NCBI GenBank assembly: GCA_947369165.1
Contig: CANBKJ010000010.1
Coordinates: forward strand, 1-58,270
Source: an uncultured Lachnoclostridium sp.
Lineage (GTDB): Bacteria; Bacillota; Clostridia; Lachnospirales; Lachnospiraceae
Direction of reading: 5' to 3'
Length of the DNA stretch: 58,270 nucleotides
In this document: in pieces, positions 1 to 8,064 of the stretch
Layout: each line of letters begins with the position of its first letter
Position numbering within the stretch: position 1 is the first letter of the stretch
Notes under the pieces: model-generated
Told to the model about the DNA's origin: nothing
Seen by the model: only the letters and a program-made list of their open reading frames with translations
Database searches by the model: none
Translations under genes and position numbers: made by a program

Positions 1-25
1 AATCAATATTTTTCATTCCGTGCAT

Positions 26-45
26 TTTTGAACAAAAGTTCAAAA
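26..45. promoter_or_regulatory. Perfect palindromic operator upstream of the TetR gene
   Basis: Two 8-base arms, TTTTGAAC (26-33) and GTTCAAAA (38-45), are exact reverse complements around an AAAA spacer. The site lies 59 bp before the TetR-family start codon at 104. TetR-family repressors usually bind such palindromes at their own promoters, so autoregulation is the simplest reading. The promoter itself cannot be placed because the window begins here. Confidence 0.55.
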
Positions 46-103
46 TATGTTGATTATCTCAAAAATAATGTGTGAAAATACATACGCTGAAATGGGGGAT
101 ACT

Positions 104-676
104 ATGAGCAAAGCACCAGACCGCAGAATCCGCAAAACAAAACATGCAATCAAGGAAACATTGATTGCATTGCTCAAAGAGAAACCAGTACGGGAAATCT
201 CTGTCATTGAGTTATCCGACCGGGCGGATATCAACCGTGGAACTTTTTATCTGCACTATAAGGATATTTTTGACCTTTTGGAACAGATTGAACAGGAATT
301 TTTCGGTAAATTGAAAGAGATTATGAACTCCTATACGATACAGGACTTAAATGGTTCCCCCCTGCCTTTGCTGGAAGGTATTTTTCATCTTTTAGAAGAA
401 AATGTTTCGCTCTGTATTGTACTGCTAAGTCCTAACGGTTCCCTGTCCTTTATCAATCAATTAAAAGATATGATACGGGAAATCTGTTTCGACCATTGGA
501 GTTACCTATTTCACAAAGACAAGAATGCGGTCTTTGAATATTATTACAGCTATATGCTAAGTGGCTGTATCGGCCTGATTGAAACATGGCTTTTGAATGA
601 AAAAAGGGAATCCCCTGAGGAAATTGCCCTGCTGGTACAAGATATGGTAATGCGTGGGATAGAAGTTTTGAAATAA
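104..676 (+). CDS. TetR/AcrR-family transcriptional regulator
   Basis: A 190-residue protein. The N-terminal helix-turn-helix spans about residues 8-55 and carries the family signature around GTFYLHY (46-52). The C-terminal ligand-binding half is helical and resembles the TetR_C_8 type (family knowledge, not searched). The frame is open from 47, but the start at ATG 104 has a GGGGGAT ribosome site at 94-100, so I use it. The perfect palindrome at 26-45 is its likely operator. The gene it controls is not obvious: nothing downstream on this strand is a clear target, so it may regulate something left of the window. The 3' end converges on a fragmentary frame on the other strand. Confidence 0.85.
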   Translation: MSKAPDRRIRKTKHAIKETLIALLKEKPVREISVIELSDRADINRGTFYLHYKDIFDLLEQIEQEFFGKLKEIMNSYTIQDLNGSPLPLLEGIFHLLEENVSLCIVLLSPNGSLSFINQLKDMIREICFDHWSYLFHKDKNAVFEYYYSYMLSGCIGLIETWLLNEKRESPEEIALLVQDMVMRGIEVLK

Positions 677-689
677 AGTATTGATTGAT

Positions 690-987
690 TAAAAAAAGAA
701 CATGGTCGGAAAATTATCTCCCGACTATATTCTCTATTGATATCACTACAAAATATTTGTTTTTCATTTTTAACCGCCATATCCTCCATAAAAATTTCCA
801 CCGCCTTCACATAAACCTCTGCCTGTTCCAGCGTGCATATGCGGTTTTCCGATGTTATCTCATCCCTGATGTCTAAAACCCTTATGGCTTGTTCCGTCTC
901 CACGTTCCAGAATCCCGCCAACCTGTAATCAATCCTCCATCCGTTGAAATCCTCATCTGCCCATCTCAGCAACGCAACTGCCAACAT
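690..987 (-). pseudogene. Hypothetical protein fragment, possibly decayed
   Basis: Reading leftward from 987, about the first 85 residues look like real protein (acidic, tryptophan-rich start RWADEDFNGWRIDYRLAGFW, then a helical EQAEVYVKAVEIFMEDM segment). After that the frame runs on as the antisense shadow of the TetR gene to 550. No ribosome site precedes 987. I therefore read it as a 5'-truncated remnant whose true stop has been lost. I do not recognise a family. Its position beside element-type genes (1140-3148) suggests it belonged to the same mobile block. Confidence 0.3.
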
Positions 988-1139
988 TCAGTTGCGACCA
1001 TAGCACTATTAAAATACCAATCATATAAAACGCCACGTTTCTTATCTATCGGTATTGGAAACTTGTTTGGATTACATTTTAAATGGCTTTATAATACTCG
1101 CAAAAGTACCCCCATCAACCTTTCTTTATTATCCTTTTA

Positions 1140-1772
1140 TCACTCCATCCTCTCAATCAATGCCACCATCTCCAGCCACACATCCACCTCACTGTCTGGG
1201 GCCGCCCACAGGCGGATTGACAGTATCGTAACGGCCTGCTGTCTCAGTCTGTAATAATGCCTCGATGACATATCCAGCCGGTACAGCAGTTCATGATGGC
1301 TCAGTTTCTCTGGGGCTATGTAAGTCAAATAAATCAGTTTATACAACCTCTCCCCATCCTCCGGCTTTTTCTTCAGCACAGTCAGTGCCTCATTTACCCG
1401 GTCCAAGAGAAGCCTTGACTTTTGGATACCCTCCAGCCTGCTCTCCAGCTTCCGGTTGCCCCATGACATCTCCAAATCCACCTGCTCTAACAGCGTATCC
1501 AGCCCCTCAAAGGGTTTTTCCAGCTCACTGGCAATATTCTCCGGGAAACACTCCAAAAGCCACACAACCGTCCGGTAATGCTGCAACAACATCATGGTAT
1601 TGTGGTAAGCATTCTTCTGCTTCTCCTTCCTTGCCTCCCTGACCTTCTCATTGTCTATCCCGGCATCCGGCAGAATCCCCCGGTCCGTCAGCAGTCCAAT
1701 GACCGCCTCTGACTGTTCCTGCCTCTTTCCCTGCTGCTCCTGTATCGTTTCATTCTCTTTACTCATACTCAT
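1140..1772 (-). CDS. ArpU/sigma-like DNA-binding protein of mobile-element type
   Basis: A 210-residue, charged, largely helical protein. The C-terminal part (about 135-200) resembles the helix-turn-helix tail of phage and integrative-element ArpU-like or sigma-region-4-like proteins: a helix with YIAPEKLSHHELLYRLDMSS followed by a recognition-like HYYRLRQQAV. The start at 1772 has a GGAGAG ribosome site, and the gene overlaps the end of the upstream replication-like gene by 14 bp, so the two are probably translated together. In phages and ICEs such proteins control late or transfer operons; here the target is unknown. Function is inferred from fold-like features only. Confidence 0.5.
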   Translation of the reverse strand: MSMSKENETIQEQQGKRQEQSEAVIGLLTDRGILPDAGIDNEKVREARKEKQKNAYHNTMMLLQHYRTVVWLLECFPENIASELEKPFEGLDTLLEQVDLEMSWGNRKLESRLEGIQKSRLLLDRVNEALTVLKKKPEDGERLYKLIYLTYIAPEKLSHHELLYRLDMSSRHYYRLRQQAVTILSIRLWAAPDSEVDVWLEMVALIERME

Positions 1773-2853
1773 AAAATAAACTCTCCTTTGCCATTTCTGT
1801 CAGGTCCACTGCCCCACAGGGACCCCGTATCTGTTTTCTGTCCTGAACTGCTGGTGTATTGCTATTTACTCTCTGGCAGTCATAATTACAATTCTTACAA
1901 TTCCTACACAGAGAAAGATACGTGTATATTATAGGGGCGGAATGTGCAACGCGGCATTTTCCGCCAGACTCATTCTGAACCTCATCCCCAGACTCACTTC
2001 CGGTCTCTGCAAGGTCACTGGTCAGTTTCCTCGAATACCATGCCACCATTGTACTCAGATGTTCATGCTCAGAGCCTTTCTTTGGCACATCCACACTTAA
2101 TTCCCGTATCTTTCCCACAGTTTCCATAATCTCTTCCTGTTCAGGAAGTGAAACCTCGGCACCCGACAGATACCTTTTATTAAAAATGAGACAGCCATAA
2201 GAGCTGGAAAGACGGTACAGGGCAAAGACATCCCCATGCTTCTTAAAAAACCTCCATACCTTTGTCTTTTCCCATCCCCACCGCTGTCCCAGGGTTTCCA
2301 AAGTCAGAATAGCACCATACTTTCCATACTGAACTGCAGGTGCCATAAAACTAAACGCATTGTTTGGATCTTCTGTCACGGTATGACACCACAAATCCAG
2401 CCATGCGTCTGCTTCATCAAATATGTAATGTTCCCTTACCAGCCGTTCCGTAATACTGCGTGGCATACATAAAAAACCATACCCTTCCGTAGTATATACA
2501 GTCCCCTTCATGCAGGCCGCCCCTGAACATTTCCGAACCCAGTCAGTAATCTGGTAGGTAAATTTCTTCGTATCTGCATCCAGCTCATAACGGACATATC
2601 CCAGCTGCTGCAGCAGTTCCATAATATCCAGTGCTGCCTTCCGGCTCTTCGTTCCCAGAATGCTTTTCAAACCTACCACTCCACCGGCCCACATCCCCGG
2701 TATCACTGTGTTGGCATAGCCACAGTACAGAGAAGTTCCTTTCCGAAATGCTGCACGGGATGCGAGTTTTACCCATTCGCCCAGTACCCCCTTGCCCTCT
2801 GGAGCAATGTTACGGGGCAGCTTTACCCACTCGTAGTGCCACAGACACTTCAT
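1759..2853 (-). CDS. Replication-initiator-like winged-helix protein with C-terminal cysteine cluster
   Basis: A 364-residue protein of a type I associate with Clostridiales integrative elements and plasmids; no symbol is justified. The N-terminal two thirds look like tandem winged-helix modules: one at about 30-110, and a second around residues 190-225 with a WGWEKTKVWRFFKKHG segment, as in RepA/DnaD-like initiators. A cysteine cluster (CRNCKNCNYDC) lies near residue 315 and may bind metal. The frame is open to a GTG at 2862 that overlaps the AGGAGG ribosome site, so the ATG at 2853, 8 bases after AGGAGG, is the real start. It overlaps the next gene by 14 bp. Role in element replication is an inference. 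Confidence 0.5.
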   Translation of the reverse strand: MKCLWHYEWVKLPRNIAPEGKGVLGEWVKLASRAAFRKGTSLYCGYANTVIPGMWAGGVVGLKSILGTKSRKAALDIMELLQQLGYVRYELDADTKKFTYQITDWVRKCSGAACMKGTVYTTEGYGFLCMPRSITERLVREHYIFDEADAWLDLWCHTVTEDPNNAFSFMAPAVQYGKYGAILTLETLGQRWGWEKTKVWRFFKKHGDVFALYRLSSSYGCLIFNKRYLSGAEVSLPEQEEIMETVGKIRELSVDVPKKGSEHEHLSTMVAWYSRKLTSDLAETGSESGDEVQNESGGKCRVAHSAPIIYTYLSLCRNCKNCNYDCQRVNSNTPAVQDRKQIRGPCGAVDLTEMAKESLFYEYE

Positions 2854-2929
2854 AAGGAACACCTCCTGTAAATTGGCATAAAAATAAGACGGCTCTATTC
2901 AGAAACCGCCTGGCAAACAAAGTAACGTA

Positions 2930-3148
2930 TTAAATTCTTACAGTCAATCCAACCAACGAATCTGCATCTACACCAACCAGATACCATTTACAATTTATGT
3001 CCATCTCAATTCGTGTGGGAATCCATTTGCCATCCAGCATAACCTCCATCCCCTCTCCGCAATGCAGACCGCCGTAATACTCCTCTAACCCAAAACGTAT
3101 ATCCATACGTTCGATTCTTTCATCATAAACTAATGAACCTATTCTCAT
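2930..3148 (-). CDS. DUF5348-family small protein
   Basis: A 72-residue protein beginning MRIGSLVYD, with the compact pattern (Y-D-x-R...GLEEYYGGLHCGE...W.P.RIE...WYLVG) of the DUF5348 family, small proteins common on Firmicutes integrative elements. The ATG at 3148 follows a GGAGG site, so this start is preferred to the longer frame from 3193. Function is unknown. It heads the leftward set of element-type genes and is followed 76 bp later by the replication-like gene. A strong hairpin lies immediately upstream at 3178-3221. Confidence 0.6.
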   Translation of the reverse strand: MRIGSLVYDERIERMDIRFGLEEYYGGLHCGEGMEVMLDGKWIPTRIEMDINCKWYLVGVDADSLVGLTVRI

Positions 3149-3177
3149 ACTATCGCCTCCATAAAATCGTTGTACGC

Positions 3178-3221
3178 AAAAAAGCCAATACACCTATCTA
3201 GTATAGATATATTGGCTTTTT
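3178..3221. terminator. Bidirectional hairpin at the edge of the element-type block
   Basis: Arms AAAAAGCCAAT (3179-3189) and ATTGGCTTTTT (3211-3221) are perfectly complementary, with a second inner pair TATCTA (3195-3200) and TAGATA (3204-3209). The A-rich left and T-rich right flanks fit a rho-independent terminator working in either direction. It sits between the DUF5348 gene and the end of rpmF, so it could terminate rpmF (reading left) or transcripts from the left. It could also mark the end of an inserted element. Confidence 0.5.
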
Positions 3222-3373
3222 GTACCAATTCTGTATCAATGTGTTTCTGCAGAACCTAACCCAAAAGTATTATAATCCTTCTTTCGTCATTCAATTGGGT
3301 TAAAAATGGGTTAAATTCGCTTTTTTCAACCTCAAAGTCTTTTGCAAAACACCGATTTTATAGGGTTTCACGC

Positions 3374-3556
3374 TTACTCCGCACTGGCAAGAATCTCTTT
3401 CTTGTTGTAGCTGCCACAATTTTTGCAAACTCTGTGTGGAACCATCAGCTCTCCGCATTTACTGCACTTTACCAATGTAGGAGCTGTCATTTTCCAGTTT
3501 GCTCTACGTTTGTCTCTTCTTGACTTTGAAGATTTATTCTTAGGACAGATAGACAT
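3374..3556 (-). CDS. rpmF: 50S ribosomal protein L32
   Basis: A 60-residue protein with the L32 pattern: basic N-terminus (SKSRRDKRRANWKM) followed by a zinc ribbon, CSKCGELMVPHRVCKNC, with all four cysteines (C-x2-C and C-x2-C). The length is normal. The start has AAGGAGGTG seven bases upstream, and a consensus promoter lies at 3595-3623. In related genomes a DUF177 (YceD) gene usually sits between ackA and rpmF, and plsX follows rpmF. Neither is present here: ackA ends 98 bp upstream, and the downstream side is element-type DNA. Confidence 0.95.
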   Translation of the reverse strand: MSICPKNKSSKSRRDKRRANWKMTAPTLVKCSKCGELMVPHRVCKNCGSYNKKEILASAE

Positions 3557-3594
3557 GTCATTACACCTCCTTAATAACTGAAAACACTTCTACC

Positions 3595-3623
3595 ATTATA
3601 TCTATTAGGCCATAGTTTGTCAA
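3595..3623 (-). promoter_or_regulatory. Sigma-A promoter of rpmF
   Basis: On the minus strand TTGACA (3618-3623) and TATAAT (3595-3600) match consensus exactly, with a 17-bp spacer. The rpmF start codon is 39 bp downstream of the -10 box. The promoter lies between ackA and rpmF, so L32 has its own strong promoter. Confidence 0.8.
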
Positions 3624-3654
3624 CACTTTTTTACATTTCTGACATTTTTTTGGC

Positions 3655-4845
3655 TTATCCGATCAGTTTCACGGTTTCTCTGGCAATGGCAAGCTCTTCG
3701 TTGGTCGGAACTACCATTACTTTCACCTTACTATCAGCAGTTGATACTACCTTTTCTTCACTTCGGATGGCATTTTCCTTCTGATCGATGGATACACCAA
3801 GATAACCGAGGTAGCTGCAGATATATTCACGCATAATATTATTGTTCTCACCAAGTCCAGCAGTAAACACGATGGCGTCCACACCATTCATGGCAGCGGT
3901 ATAAGCACCGATGTATTTTGCCACACGATAGCCAAATACGTCCTGCGCCAGCTGCGCCTTCTCATTGCCTTCTGCCGCTGCGTTCTCCAGATCACGAAAA
4001 TCACTGGAGATGCCGGAAAGACCATATACACCGGATTCCTTATTCAAAAGATTCATGATCTCTTCCAGGGATTTACCCATATTGTGAGCCAGATACTCGA
4101 TGATTGCCGGATCGATGTCACCGCTTCGGGTTCCCATCACAAGCCCTTCAAGTGGAGTAAGTCCCATACTTGTGTCCACAGATTTTCCATTTTTTACTGC
4201 GGAAATGCTGGCACCGTTGCCCAGATGGCAGACAATGACCTTGGAATTTTCCGGATCCAGTCCCAACAGCTCAATGGCACGTGCGGATACAAAACTATGG
4301 CTGGTACCATGGAATCCATAACGGCGCACTTTATATTTCTCATAACATTCATAAGGAAGCCCATACAAAAATGCCACCGGCTCCATCGTCTGATGAAATG
4401 CTGTATCAAATACGGCCGTATTCGGTACTCCTGGCATAATCGCCTGACAGGCGCGGATTCCGATCAGATTTGCCGGATTATGTAACGGTGCCAGGGGATT
4501 GCACTCCTCGATAGCAGCCATCACATCATCATCAATAACAACGGAAGAAGCAAATTTTTCTCCTCCATGTACCACACGGTGTCCAATAGCATCAATTTCA
4601 GACAAGTCACTGATGACGCCATAGGTTTTATCTGTAAGTTCCTCCAGAACCAATTTCACCGCCACTTCGTGATCCGGCATGTCTTTATTGATCACGACTT
4701 TTTCTCCACCTGCCGGTGTGTGGTTCAGACGCCCATCTATTCCAATCCTCTCACATATTCCAACGGCAAGTGCTTGTTCCGTCTCGGAATCAATCAACTG
4801 ATATTTGAGGGAAGAACTTCCACAATTGATCACTAATACTTTCAT
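3655..4845 (-). CDS. ackA: Acetate kinase
   Basis: Converts acetyl phosphate and ADP to acetate and ATP in the cytoplasm, the ATP-yielding last step of acetate fermentation. The 396-residue length is typical. Diagnostic motifs are the N-terminal [10 protein letters not shown], the substrate/metal region GHRVVHGG, the histidine motif YGFHGTSH and the C-terminal nucleotide motif TAGLGENN. The start at 4845 follows GAAGGAAATGG; the frame extends 25 codons upstream without support. A consensus promoter overlaps the end of the upstream degV gene. The usual partner pta is not adjacent, so acetyl phosphate must come from a pta elsewhere. Confidence 0.97.
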   Translation of the reverse strand: MKVLVINCGSSSLKYQLIDSETEQALAVGICERIGIDGRLNHTPAGGEKVVINKDMPDHEVAVKLVLEELTDKTYGVISDLSEIDAIGHRVVHGGEKFASSVVIDDDVMAAIEECNPLAPLHNPANLIGIRACQAIMPGVPNTAVFDTAFHQTMEPVAFLYGLPYECYEKYKVRRYGFHGTSHSFVSARAIELLGLDPENSKVIVCHLGNGASISAVKNGKSVDTSMGLTPLEGLVMGTRSGDIDPAIIEYLAHNMGKSLEEIMNLLNKESGVYGLSGISSDFRDLENAAAEGNEKAQLAQDVFGYRVAKYIGAYTAAMNGVDAIVFTAGLGENNNIMREYICSYLGYLGVSIDQKENAIRSEEKVVSTADSKVKVMVVPTNEELAIARETVKLIG

Positions 4846-4891
4846 TCCATTTCCTTCTTTCTGGTTAATAATCCAAAACTCATACTTGTTT

Positions 4892-4920
4892 ATTATACAA
4901 CTGTGATTTTTAAATTTCAA
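4892..4920 (-). promoter_or_regulatory. Sigma-A promoter of ackA
   Basis: TTGAAA (4915-4920) and TATAAT (4892-4897) on the minus strand are separated by 17 bp. The -35 box overlaps the last codons of degV, so ackA can be transcribed separately from degV. Confidence 0.65.
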
Positions 4921-5780
4921 TAGGAAATGAAAAAAATCCCAATGGAACCAGGTCCTGTGTGAACTCCGATCACAGGATCCAGAGTCTGGATAATGATTCT
5001 TTTCACCTTTTCTGATTTTCTCAGCTGATCTGCAAGATAACGGGCATCCATAGGACAGTCCCCATGGCTGATAAATACGGTCTGAGGTTCTTTGATATCT
5101 CTCAGGGCCCTTTTTACAATCTCGTCCAGCGATTTTTTCCTTCCCCGCACCTTAGTCTCCTGTTTGAGAATTCCGCCCTGACTCATCCGTAGGATTAACT
5201 TGATCTTTAAAACCGTTCCCACCATGGCGATCACCGTAGACGCGCGCCCACTTTTTCTCAGATGATTGAGATCATCTACCGTAAAAACGGTATGGATCTG
5301 CCAGCGGCTCTTGTTACACCATTCGTAAACCTGTTCCAGACTCTGACCCTGTCTGCGCCGCTTCACCGCCCCATACACCAGAAGCCCCTCTCCCAGCGCC
5401 ATACACAAGCTGTCCACGGCGTATATGTTCCGCTCCGGAAATTCTCCCTTCAGTTTCATAAGTGCCGCTTCCACCGCATTAAAGGTTCCGCTTAACTTCG
5501 TGGAAAGACCTATATACAAAATATCCTTTCCTGATTCGAGAATAGGTTTTGCCGCCTCATATGCTTCACTGGTATTCACCATGGAAGTGGTAACATTTCT
5601 TCCCACCCGCAGATGTTCGTATAATTGATGAAATGTCTGGTCTCCCGACTGGTCATATCCCGGATATTCTTTATCTCCAACAAGATATTTAAGAGACATG
5701 ACCGTAATGTCATATTTCTGAATATAGGGCTGTGGAAGATTGGCAGTAGAATCTGTAAGGATTGCAAATGTATCGTTCAT
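4917..5780 (-). CDS. DegV-family fatty-acid-binding protein
   Basis: A 287-residue DegV-type protein. It starts with the family motif [10 protein letters not shown], has a central [10 protein letters not shown] segment and ends with a glycine-rich [11 protein letters not shown], the usual C-terminal signature. Family members bind a fatty acid and, in Firmicutes, act as FakB subunits presenting it to the kinase FakA. No fakA gene lies nearby. The ligand-contact motif usually written TSQPS is TSMVN here. The start at 5780 follows GGAGGGAG; an upstream 21-codon extension lacks a ribosome site. It is divergent from the ylbJ-like gene, with 74 bp between them. Confidence 0.9.
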   Translation of the reverse strand: MNDTFAILTDSTANLPQPYIQKYDITVMSLKYLVGDKEYPGYDQSGDQTFHQLYEHLRVGRNVTTSMVNTSEAYEAAKPILESGKDILYIGLSTKLSGTFNAVEAALMKLKGEFPERNIYAVDSLCMALGEGLLVYGAVKRRRQGQSLEQVYEWCNKSRWQIHTVFTVDDLNHLRKSGRASTVIAMVGTVLKIKLILRMSQGGILKQETKVRGRKKSLDEIVKRALRDIKEPQTVFISHGDCPMDARYLADQLRKSEKVKRIIIQTLDPVIGVHTGPGSIGIFFISY

Positions 5781-5854
5781 AACTCCCTCCATTGTCAGGC
5801 TAGCGCCATTAGTATTGTTTATTATCAGCATATTGAGCCGCATTTATTCATAAA

Positions 5855-6754
5855 ATGAACAAACACGTCCTTTGGGGGATCATTTCCATGCTGATCCTTT
5901 GCTTTTTGCTTCTTGCACTGCTTCTTATCTTTCCGGAAACCGCCGCAGAGGGCGGAAGAAATGGGCTGGTCTTATGGGCTACGGTACTTGTCCCCTCCCT
6001 CCTGCCCTTCTCTATCCTCACATCGCTGCTCCGAAAAAAGCTGCAGGGGAACCGGCTCTGTTATCTGCTGCTGACCGCCGGCATCCTGTCAGGCTATCCC
6101 ATCGGGGCAAAGATCGCCGGGGATCTGTACAACGATGGTTCTCTTACGAAAAAGCAGGCGGTTTTCTTTTCCGGCGCCATCAACAACCCAAGCCCTATGT
6201 TTGTCATCTTTTTTGTTGGCGAAAGCCTGCTTCACCTTGGCGCAGGAAAATACTTTTTCTATCTGACAGTGCTCCTTTCTGCCGTTCTTGGAAGTGTATG
6301 CTTTTATCTTCTAGCTCCCCTTTTTCAAGGGAAATTTTCCCTGCATGTCACCTCCACCGGACACCCTCCTGTTCCAAGCGCCACATTTTCTGAACAGCTG
6401 GATGAGGAAATCTCTGCCTCCGCCCTGCTTTTGATCAAGATCGGAGGCTACATCATGCTCTTTTCCATCCTTGCCAGAATGATCCAGAGCCTCCCAGTAC
6501 TCCCCCCCATCTTCCAGATCCCCCTATGCGGCCTTCTGGAGATCACCACCGGAAATGCCATGATCTGTGGAGCTGGCATCCCACATTATACAAAAATAAT
6601 CCTGTGCCTTGCCTTCACTGCCTTTGGGGGGCTCTCTGCTGCCGCCCAGACAAACAGTGTTCTGCGAAATACAGGATTATCTATCGTTCCCTATGTAATC
6701 ATAAAGCTCCTCGGCAGTCTCTTTGCCGTACTTCTCGGCTTTTTATTCTGGTAA
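5855..6754 (+). CDS. ylbJ: YlbJ-like sporulation integral membrane protein (nucleoside-recognition/Gate domain)
   Basis: A 299-residue multi-pass membrane protein with about eight hydrophobic segments. The sequence LLTAGILSGYPIGAKIAGDL followed by the SGAINNPSPMFVIFFVG segment is characteristic of the YlbJ branch of the Gate-domain family. YlbJ is needed for spore formation in Bacillus. The position fits, because in Bacillus ylbJ lies beside ylbH (rsmD), and here rsmD is 650 bp away. It is shorter than Bacillus YlbJ (about 400 residues). The annotated ATG has no clear ribosome site; an ATG at 5888 preceded by GGGGGAT is an alternative start. Confidence 0.75.
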   Translation: MNKHVLWGIISMLILCFLLLALLLIFPETAAEGGRNGLVLWATVLVPSLLPFSILTSLLRKKLQGNRLCYLLLTAGILSGYPIGAKIAGDLYNDGSLTKKQAVFFSGAINNPSPMFVIFFVGESLLHLGAGKYFFYLTVLLSAVLGSVCFYLLAPLFQGKFSLHVTSTGHPPVPSATFSEQLDEEISASALLLIKIGGYIMLFSILARMIQSLPVLPPIFQIPLCGLLEITTGNAMICGAGIPHYTKIILCLAFTAFGGLSAAAQTNSVLRNTGLSIVPYVIIKLLGSLFAVLLGFLFW

Positions 6755-6772
6755 CCAGATAGTGCCATTAGA

Positions 6773-7381
6773 CTATTCTGCCCCGCCAGAAGGTCCATTT
6801 TCCTCCTCCTGACCTTCCTCTTCAGGAAATTTTCCCTCGATCTGGTCCTTGAGTTCCGTGCGGTTACTTTTTATGATCTCGATATCTTTCTTCAATGCAC
6901 TAATGAGCATCGTTGACTTACTCTCCAATTCCTTCAGTGACATCTCAATATTTCTCCCCGCCTCTCCCAGAAGATCACTGGTATAATACAGCGCGGACGT
7001 CCTCACCTGATCGCTCTCTCCCACTGCCTGCTTAAGAATCTGCTCCGCCTGGGCCTGGGCCTGGGCTATGATCTGTTCTGCCTGGGCATAAGCCGTCTGC
7101 ACCAGTTCATTTTGATCCAGCAGCTGCTGCGTCTGGGCTTCTGCCTTGCTCATGATCTGCTCCGCCTGGGTCTGCGCTTCCTGAAGGATCTCATTGCGGT
7201 TATTGATCACCTTCTGGTATCTCTTGATCTCATCCGGTGCACACATCCGGAGGGCATCCAGAAGATCATACAATTCATCCTTAGAAACTGTTACTTTATT
7301 GGGATATAACTTAGAGGGCTTGCAGTTCTCCACATATTCATAGATCTCGTCTATCGCTTTCTCAATTCTTGATGGGTTCAT
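6773..7381 (-). CDS. DivIVA/ATPase-like coiled-coil protein
   Basis: A 202-residue soluble protein. After a compact N-terminal domain (1-65) comes a long coiled coil with repeated alanine/glutamine heptads (AQAEQI-type units, about residues 70-120), a second helical region and an acidic glycine-rich tail. Such proteins are annotated as DivIVA-domain or V-type-ATPase-subunit-like and occur next to rsmD/coaD/ylbJ in Lachnospiraceae. A scaffold or division-related role is possible, but nothing here proves it. It starts 24 bp after rsmD, so they are likely co-transcribed. coaD, normally next to rsmD, is absent from this position. Confidence 0.65.
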   Translation of the reverse strand: MNPSRIEKAIDEIYEYVENCKPSKLYPNKVTVSKDELYDLLDALRMCAPDEIKRYQKVINNRNEILQEAQTQAEQIMSKAEAQTQQLLDQNELVQTAYAQAEQIIAQAQAQAEQILKQAVGESDQVRTSALYYTSDLLGEAGRNIEMSLKELESKSTMLISALKKDIEIIKSNRTELKDQIEGKFPEEEGQEEENGPSGGAE

Positions 7382-7405
7382 ACCATTTACCTGTTCCTTT
7401 CTCTT

Positions 7406-7960
7406 CTACCTTACTCGCAAAAACACGTGCTTGTTCGTCTTATATTCCTTTATCCTTACCAATTCGTAATAATTTTCATCCACATAGTCTACCGGTGTAT
7501 CCAAGGCTGTCTCCAGAATCACCAGAGTATCTTCCTTCACAATCCCTGAGTGTGCCAGCAAATCTGCCAGCTTTGCTTCAAATCCCTTTCGATAAGGCGG
7601 ATCTGCATAAATAATGTCAAATGCCTGTCCCATTTTTTCTAATTTAGATATTCCATAGGTAACCTCTACCGGCAGCACCACCGCCTGGTCTGCCAGCCTG
7701 GTTTTTGCCAGATTGGCCTGGATGCACCGCAGAGGTTCTTTCCCAAACTCTACAAGAACTGCCTTCTCTGCCCCTCTGCTCAGCGCCTCGATGGCAATTC
7801 CCCCGCTGCCACTGAATAAATCCAGAAATACACTGCCGGGAACTTCATCCTGTATGATATTAAATAATGTCTCCTTGATCCGATCCGTAGTAGGCCTCGT
7901 ATCCTTCCCCTCTGGAGTAATCAACGGCAGCCTTCTTGCCTTTCCCGCAATAACGCGCAT
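7406..7960 (-). CDS. rsmD: 16S rRNA (guanine(966)-N2)-methyltransferase RsmD
   Basis: S-adenosylmethionine-dependent methyltransferase of 16S rRNA G966 during 30S assembly. The protein (184 residues) begins MRVIAGKARR, has the family motif RPTTDRIKETLFNII, the SAM-binding VFLDLFSGSGGIAIEALSRG and the catalytic N6/N2-methylase motif DPPY. Homologues start at MRVIAGK, preceded here by GAGGGA, so I chose 7960; the frame also allows starts at 7972 and 7984. It follows recG after about 100 bp and precedes the coiled-coil gene. Confidence 0.93.
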   Translation of the reverse strand: MRVIAGKARRLPLITPEGKDTRPTTDRIKETLFNIIQDEVPGSVFLDLFSGSGGIAIEALSRGAEKAVLVEFGKEPLRCIQANLAKTRLADQAVVLPVEVTYGISKLEKMGQAFDIIYADPPYRKGFEAKLADLLAHSGIVKEDTLVILETALDTPVDYVDENYYELVRIKEYKTNKHVFLRVR

Positions 7961-8064
7961 ATCTTCCCTCATTTCCGTGGTCATTCGCTTTTTCTGCTAT
8001 TGTATAATAAATCCCGTTTTTTTTCAACTGTTTTCTGTCCCACAAACATACAATGTCCAGCCTG

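Noticed and set aside
705-725. Small hairpin after the TetR gene (GTCGG/CCGAC)
   Set aside because: The stem is only five base pairs with no T run, too weak to call a terminator.
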